The notes beneath the pieces are model-generated. The model made no database searches. It was not told where the DNA came from and saw only the letters and a list, made by a program, of their open reading frames with translations. Source: Streptomyces angustmyceticus (GTDB lineage: Bacteria; Actinomycetota; Actinomycetes; Streptomycetales; Streptomycetaceae). From it: DNA of 64,000 nt. The stretch is from the NCBI RefSeq assembly GCF_019933235.1, contig NZ_CP082945.1, positions 3,286,001-3,350,000 of the forward strand. Reading direction: 5' to 3'. A program made the translations under genes and the position numbers. Every line of letters starts with the position of its first letter. The stretch's first letter is position 1. This document shows positions 61,483 to 64,000 of this stretch, piece by piece.

Positions 61483-62235
61483 ATGCGGGTTCTGGTCGTC
61501 ACGGCGGTGACCGCCGAGCGCGACGCGGTGGCAGCCGCGGCGGGCCCCTGCGACGAGGTGGCGCTGCCCGGCGGGTACGCGCTGCTGCGCGCGGCGGGCG
61601 GACCGGTGGCGTGCGATGTCCTGGCCGCCGGTGTCGGCCCGGCCGCCGCGGCCGCCGGCGCGGCCACCGCGCTGACCGCCGCCGCGCTCGCCGGAGCGCC
61701 GTACGGCCTGGTCGTCTCGGCCGGGATCGGCGGCGGCTTCGTCCCCGGGCCCGAGGGCTCGCCGCCCGGCGCCCCGCTGGGCTCCGTGGTGGTCGCGGAC
61801 GCGATCGTCGCGGCCGATCTGGGCGCCGAGACCCCCGACGGCTTCGCCCCGGTCACCGACCTCGGCTTCGGGACGGTGGCGCACCGCCCCGACCCCGCGC
61901 TGGTCGAGGCCGTCGCCGCGGCGGCCGGTGCGGCGGCCGGCACCGTCGTGACGGTCTCCACGGTCACCGGCAGCGCGGCCCGCGCCGCCGAGCTGGCGGA
62001 GCGTCACCCGGGGGTGCTGGCCGAGGCGATGGAGGGCTTCGGGGTCGCCGAGGCGGCCGCCGCACACGGGGTGCCGGTGCTGGAGGTCCGTACGGTCTCC
62101 AACGCCGTCGGCCCCCGCGACCGCGGCGCCTGGCGCATCGGTGCCGCGCTCACCGCCCTGACCGGCGCCTTCCGTACGCTTCCCGGAGCCCTGACGGCCG
62201 CCACCGGACCGGCTCCGGATCTTCACCGCTCCTGA
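61483..62235 (+). CDS. mqnB: futalosine hydrolase
   Basis: 250 aa of the nucleoside phosphorylase/hydrolase fold. It cleaves futalosine to dehypoxanthinyl futalosine and hypoxanthine in the futalosine route to menaquinone. Landmarks are RVLVVTAVTAERDAVAAA, GLVVSAGIGGGFVPG, the purine-site EAMEGFGVAEAAAAHGVPVL with the catalytic Glu, and VSNAVGPRDRGAWRI. Residue pattern and the adjacent mqnD favour MqnB over adenosylhomocysteine nucleosidase. ATG 61483 fits the family start. It is 10 nt from mqnD. Confidence 0.93.
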   Translation: MRVLVVTAVTAERDAVAAAAGPCDEVALPGGYALLRAAGGPVACDVLAAGVGPAAAAAGAATALTAAALAGAPYGLVVSAGIGGGFVPGPEGSPPGAPLGSVVVADAIVAADLGAETPDGFAPVTDLGFGTVAHRPDPALVEAVAAAAGAAAGTVVTVSTVTGSAARAAELAERHPGVLAEAMEGFGVAEAAAAHGVPVLEVRTVSNAVGPRDRGAWRIGAALTALTGAFRTLPGALTAATGPAPDLHRS

Positions 62236-62245
62236 GGAGGACCCC

Positions 62246-63097
62246 GTGACCCGGCCGCTGGACATCGCGTACTCGCCGTGCCCGAACGACACCTTCGTCT
62301 TCGACGCGCTGGCGCACGGCCGCGTCCCGGACGCGCCGGAGCTGGCGGTCACCTTCGCCGACATCGACGTCACCAACGGCATGGCCGAACGCGGTGAGTT
62401 CGATGTGCTGAAGGTGTCGTACGCGGTGCTGCCGTGGGTGCTCGACGACTACGCGCTGCTGCCCTGCGGCGGGGCGCTGGGGCGGGGCTGCGGGCCGCTG
62501 GTGCTGACCCGGGAGGAGGGCGCGGCGGCGGATCTGGCGGGCCGGACGGTCGCGGTGCCCAGCGAGCGGTCCACCGCGTATCTGCTGTTCCGGCTGTGGG
62601 CGGCGGCCGAGGTGCCGGGCGGGGTCGGGGAGATCGTGGTGCTGCCGTTCCACGAGATCATGCCGGCCGTGCGCGACGGCAAGGTCGACGCGGGCCTGGT
62701 CATCCACGAGGCGCGCTTCACCTACCAGGACTACGGGCTGTTCTGCCTGGCCGACATGGGCGAGCACTGGGAGCTGACCACCGGCCTGCCGATCCCGCTC
62801 GGCGCGATCATCGCCAAGCGGTCGCTGGGCGAGCCGGCGCTGCGCGAGCTGGCGGCGGCGATCCGCAGCTCGGTGCTGATGGCCTGGGACGACCCGGAGG
62901 CGTCCCGGCCGTACGTCCTGGAGCACGCCCAGGAGATGGACCCGAAGGTCGCCGACCAGCACATCGGGCTGTACGTCAACGAGTTCACCGCCGACCTCGG
63001 CGAGGACGGCTATGCCGCGGTGCGCGGGCTGCTCACCCGCGCCGCGGCCGAGGGGCTCGTTCCGCCCCTCGGCCGTGATGCGCTGCGCTTCGTGTGA
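62246..63097 (+). CDS. mqnD: 1,4-dihydroxy-6-naphthoate synthase
   Basis: 283 aa with a periplasmic-binding-protein-like fold, cytoplasmic here, converting cyclic dehypoxanthinyl futalosine to 1,4-dihydroxy-6-naphthoate in menaquinone synthesis. The family signature is at the N-terminus (IAYSPCPNDTFVFDALAHGR), with GRTVAVPSERSTAYLLFRLW near 105, VDAGLVIHEARFTYQDYGL near 150 (containing the active-site His), and PIPLGAIIAKRSLG. It is the last gene of the DUF2771-mqnB-mqnD unit. GTG 62246, with GAGGAG upstream, is the start. Confidence 0.94.
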   Translation: MTRPLDIAYSPCPNDTFVFDALAHGRVPDAPELAVTFADIDVTNGMAERGEFDVLKVSYAVLPWVLDDYALLPCGGALGRGCGPLVLTREEGAAADLAGRTVAVPSERSTAYLLFRLWAAAEVPGGVGEIVVLPFHEIMPAVRDGKVDAGLVIHEARFTYQDYGLFCLADMGEHWELTTGLPIPLGAIIAKRSLGEPALRELAAAIRSSVLMAWDDPEASRPYVLEHAQEMDPKVADQHIGLYVNEFTADLGEDGYAAVRGLLTRAAAEGLVPPLGRDALRFV

Positions 63098-63146
63098 GAG
63101 ACGCGGCGGCTGACGGCGCGGCGGCGCCGCCGGCCCGCCGGGCTGC

Positions 63147-63530
63147 TCAGACGTCCAGTTGGTCGGCGACGGCGCGCAGCATGCCGGCGATCTTCGCGCC
63201 GTGCACCTTGTCGGGGTAGCGGCCGCGCTCCAGTTGCTGGGTGACGTTCTCCAGGAGGGTGGTCAGGTCCTGGACGATGGAGGCGAGTTCATCGGGCTTG
63301 CGGCGCTGCGCCGCGGCCACCGAGGGTGCGGGGTCGAGGAGCGTCACGGTCAGCGCCTGATCGCCGCGCTGGCCCGCGACGACGCCGAATTCGACGCGCT
63401 GGCCAGGCTTGAGTGCGGCCACGCCGTCGGGCAGCACCGACGAGTGCACGAAGACGTCACCGCCGTCATCGCGGGAGAGAAAGCCGAAGCCCTTCTCACT
63501 GTTGAACCACTTGACCTTGCCGGTAGGCAC
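63147..63530 (-). CDS. cold-shock-domain protein with C-terminal extension
   Basis: 127 aa, about twice the size of a canonical Csp. The first about 67 residues are the cold-shock domain with both RNA-binding motifs, KGFGFLSR (RNP1) and VFVHSSVL (RNP2), plus KVKWFNSEKG at the start. The added about 60 residues contain LASIVQDLTTLLENVTQQLE, a probable amphipathic coiled helix, and end AGMLRAVADQLDV. It is a single-stranded nucleic-acid chaperone; the helix may allow self-association or partner binding. It is convergent with mqnD. Confidence 0.93.
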   Translation of the reverse strand: MPTGKVKWFNSEKGFGFLSRDDGGDVFVHSSVLPDGVAALKPGQRVEFGVVAGQRGDQALTVTLLDPAPSVAAAQRRKPDELASIVQDLTTLLENVTQQLERGRYPDKVHGAKIAGMLRAVADQLDV

Positions 63531-63767
63531 GTCTGTCCTCGTCCTCGTACTCGTTGGAAAGAAACGTTGAAATCTGGGGCCGGGTCTCCTGCGGATACTG
63601 CGGGGTGAGCGTCCCCCGCCCGTGGAGAACGGGAGCGGGAGAGGGGCTGGACAGCAGTGCAGCGGGCCGCAGGACCCGCCGTCACCAAGGCTAATGGTCC
63701 CCCGGCCGGTGACAAGACGCCGCCGGGTGGATCCTCGGTGCTTCTGGCCCCGACTTACCCTGGTCAG
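63531..63767. other. divergent promoter region csp / membrane protein
   Basis: No supported gene. The region upstream of the cold-shock gene holds its long 5' leader, as is usual for csp genes. The plus-strand -10 of the next gene is at its right end. Confidence 0.45.
63756..63761 (+). promoter_or_regulatory. -10 element of the right-edge gene (leaderless)
   Basis: TACCCT ends 6 nt before GTG 63768. Confidence 0.45.
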
Positions 63768-64000
63768 GTGTCTGACGAAACGCCCCAGGCCGGGGATCTG
63801 CTGGTCCGAATCGGCGCGATCATGTTCCTAGTTGGCGCAGCGGCCACTCTCGCCACGGTGGCGCCGCTGTTCCTCGGGACCGAGCCGCTGCCGTCCGTCT
63901 TCTACTGGCTGTGCATGCTGATGGGCCTCGGCTTTCTCGTCGCGGCGACCGGAGTGATCCGTTCCGCCCGCGCCGGGCGCCGTCAGGCAGCGGCGTCGTC
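63768..64000 (+). CDS. small two-helix membrane protein, 3' end outside window
   Basis: At least 77 codons from GTG 63768, still open at the window edge. A short acidic start SDETPQAGDLL is followed by two hydrophobic helices (IGAIMFLVGAAATLATVAPL and WLCMLMGLGFLVAATGVI) and a basic segment RSARAGRRQ. It is probably a small integral membrane protein of unknown function. The -10 element 6 nt before the start implies a leaderless mRNA. It is divergent from the cold-shock gene. Confidence 0.7.
   Translation, partial: MSDETPQAGDLLVRIGAIMFLVGAAATLATVAPLFLGTEPLPSVFYWLCMLMGLGFLVAATGVIRSARAGRRQAAAS

Overview
This 64 kb window is high-GC DNA with strong third-position G/C bias, GTG as well as ATG starts, and gene content typical of the core chromosome of a Streptomyces-type actinomycete: a DtxR/DmdR1 iron regulator, the futalosine menaquinone genes mqnB and mqnD, actinobacterial serC, DUF3027, DUF2771, DUF2530, GPP34, XRE/DUF5753 and WYL families. 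Species assignment is inference.

Layout. 1-4.4 kb: edge of an alpha/beta hydrolase, dmdR1, a SIS-domain protein and a PAS/GAF protein. 4.4-4.8 kb: an unexplained promoter plus 12-codon ORF plus hairpin series. 4.8-7.0 kb: divergent pdxH and citrate synthase. 7.0-7.55 kb: a nested inverted-repeat element that fills the whole space between two stop codons. 7.5-18.1 kb: an eight-gene minus-strand acyl-CoA block (metal-binding TIGR03084-type protein, AtuA-like protein, biotin-dependent carboxylase beta and alpha chains, acyl-CoA dehydrogenase, acyl-CoA ligase, methylglutaconyl-CoA-hydratase-like protein, TetR regulator), mostly joined by 4-nt or 13-nt overlaps; a palindrome in its upstream region is the best operator candidate.

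18.5-27.3 kb is more accessory: Uma2 nuclease, EamA exporter with divergent LysR, GPP34 protein, a membrane-protein remnant, a SnoaL-like protein, then a patch of small and lower-GC genes (135-aa protein, 35-aa Gly/Asp/Cys peptide, 71-aa CxxC protein, a two-module DUF6879 protein, an XRE/DUF5753 regulator and a decayed second DUF5753 fragment) with a phased octamer array in the divergent promoter. 27.6-33.3 kb holds two flavin oxidoreductases (one frameshifted) and a WYL regulator. 33.5-39.3 kb is a redox cassette: DUF3159 membrane protein, a P450 with most of its body deleted, 3Fe-4S ferredoxin, ferredoxin reductase, an intact P450, then a NarL-type two-component pair.

39.4-64 kb is mostly housekeeping: serC, an F420/FMN-type oxidoreductase, a secreted propeller protein, an SGNH hydrolase overlapping a short TetR gene, aldo/keto reductase, thpR, MFS and MarR, NCS2 purine permease, DUF2530, a P-type ATPase followed by two paralogous His/Tyr-rich microproteins, an FAD monooxygenase, a sacsin-like ATPase, DUF3027, an MFS protein, DUF2771 lipoprotein, mqnB-mqnD, a long cold-shock protein and the start of a membrane protein. 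Many genes here have a TANNNT -10 element 6-8 nt before the start codon, so their mRNAs are probably leaderless. No CRISPR array, rRNA, tRNA or complete insertion sequence was seen.
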